Source of the DNA: Rubrivivax sp.
GTDB taxonomy: Bacteria; Pseudomonadota; Gammaproteobacteria; Burkholderiales; Burkholderiaceae_C
Length of the DNA: 64,000 bases
NCBI GenBank assembly: GCA_016719535.1
Contig: JADJYX010000011.1
Location: 1 to 64,000, forward strand
Reading direction: 5' to 3'
In this document: in pieces, positions 63,304 to 64,000 of the stretch
Numbering within the stretch: the first letter of the stretch is position 1
Layout: the number at the start of each line of letters is the position of its first letter
Translations under genes and position numbers: made by a program
Notes under the pieces: generated by a model
Told to the model about the DNA's origin: nothing
The model's input: only the letters and a program-made list of their open reading frames with translations
The model's database searches: none

Positions 63304-64000
63304 ATGAGCCGCCCCCAGCCACGCTGACCCTCACCCGCCCCGACGACTGGCACCTGCACCTGCGCGACGGCGCCGCGCTGGCTGCGGTGCTGCCCTTCAC
63401 CGCCGCGCAGTTCGGGCGTGCCATCGTGATGCCCAACCTGAAGCCGCCGGTGACCACCACCGCGCAGGCGCTGGACACCGCGAGCGCATCGTCGCCGCAT
63501 TGCCGGCCGGGGCCGGCTTCCAGCCGCTGATGACGCTGTACCTGACCGACACCACCACGCCCGACGAGATCGCGCGTGCGCGGGCCGCGGGCATCGTCGC
63601 GCTCAAGCTCTACCCCGCCGGCGCCACCACCAACAGCGATGCCGGTGTCACCGACATCCGCAAGACCTATCCCACGCTGGAAGCCATGCAGCGCGAGGGC
63701 GCTGCTGCTGGTGCACGGCGAGGTGACCGATCCGGGAGGTCGACCTCTTCGACCGCGAGGCGGTCTTCATCGACCGCGGCGTGATGGCGCTGCTGCGCGA
63801 GCTTCCCGGGCTGAAGGTGGTGTTCGAGCCATCACCACGCAGGAGGCGGCGCAGTACGTGGCTGGGGCCGATGCCCACACTGCGGCCACGCTCACCGCGC
63901 ACCACCTGCTCTACAACCGCAACGCGCTCTTCATCGGCGGGCTGCGGACGCACTATACCGCCCGCCGGTGCTCAAGCGCGAGGTGCATCGCCAGGCGCTG
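63304..64000 (+). pseudogene. pyrC: Dihydroorotase, N-terminal part, several frameshifts, cut by window edge
   Basis: This zinc enzyme cyclises carbamoyl-aspartate to dihydroorotate in pyrimidine synthesis. The E. coli-type PyrC sequence is clear in pieces: TRPDDWHLHLRDGAALAAVL (HxH metal ligands), AIVMPNLKPPVTTT, PLMTLYLTDTTTPDEIARAR, ALKLYPAGATTNSDAGVTD (carboxylated lysine), LLVHGEV (metal His), VDLFDREAVFID, ITTQEAAQYVAGADAHTAAT and HHLLYNRNALFIGGLRTHY. At least five shifts are needed, near 63,315, 63,478, 63,703, 63,742 and 63,832, with another near 63,960. Since pyrC is rarely dispensable, these argue for poor sequence quality. The gene continues beyond 64,000. Confidence 0.85.

Overview
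The window is a 64 kb chromosomal stretch of a very GC-rich betaproteobacterium, most likely order Burkholderiales (Rubrivivax/Leptothrix/Comamonadaceae-like). The reasons are the gene families (Bug/TctC binding protein, short-form HisG next to BolA, TPR and DUF1631 proteins typical of this group, indolepyruvate oxidoreductase of the fused IorA/IorB type) and GC-rich intergenic palindromes of the kind seen in Comamonadaceae. No rRNA, tRNA, CRISPR array, IS element or prophage was recognised.

Layout. 1-6.8 kb: edge of a LolD/MacB-like ABC exporter, an exported protein, a LysM/lysozyme-like membrane protein, CopD-, ExoD- and CaxA-type membrane proteins, and an NhaR-like regulator. 6.8-16.2 kb: TerB-like protein, a phosphoesterase/lipid-kinase pair, oligoendopeptidase F, a stand-alone cytochrome cd1-like protein, MarC and a BCCT transporter. 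17.0-23.6 kb: a tight seven-gene operon that joins a polyamine-type ABC importer to a three-subunit flavin/iron-sulfur dehydrogenase, with a divergent IclR regulator at 23.7-24.6 kb. 24.6-30.2 kb: hisD, hisG, bolA, a ClpP-like protease, agmatinase and an ABC-2 exporter. 30.2-33.2 kb: TetR, TPR protein, MscS channel and universal stress protein. 33.4-39.2 kb: iorA, a Bug-type binding protein and iorB, with a divergent LysR. 38.9-42.3 kb: a wax-ester/triacylglycerol synthase divergent from an acyl-CoA-binding protein, an EamA transporter and an HNH nuclease. 42.4-46.5 kb: a c-di-GMP phosphodiesterase and a DUF1631 protein. 46.7-56.4 kb: a TetR-headed beta-oxidation operon (acyl-CoA dehydrogenase, 3-hydroxyacyl-CoA dehydrogenase/hydratase, thiolase, enoyl-CoA hydratase, SGNH esterase, SDR) invaded by palindromic repeats and a DUF559 nuclease gene. 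56.5-64 kb: EamA transporter, an mtnP remnant, a caspase-family protein, a thioesterase, an Atm1-type ABC exporter, a broken MNT-HEPN toxin-antitoxin pair, a LysR regulator and the start of pyrC.

Most operon joints are 4-nt ATGA overlaps, suggesting translational coupling. Functionally the window is rich in aerobic catabolism (fatty acids, amines or opines, aryl-pyruvates) and lipid handling.

Quality caution: many recognisable genes carry single-base frameshifts. They are scattered through the middle (pepF, cd1 gene, one permease, EAL protein) and dense at both ends (three in the first 314 bases, about a dozen after 61,480). Because the essential-type gene pyrC carries at least five, most are probably sequencing errors near contig ends. 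The insertion in the hydroxyacyl-CoA dehydrogenase gene and the mtnP remnant look like genuine changes.
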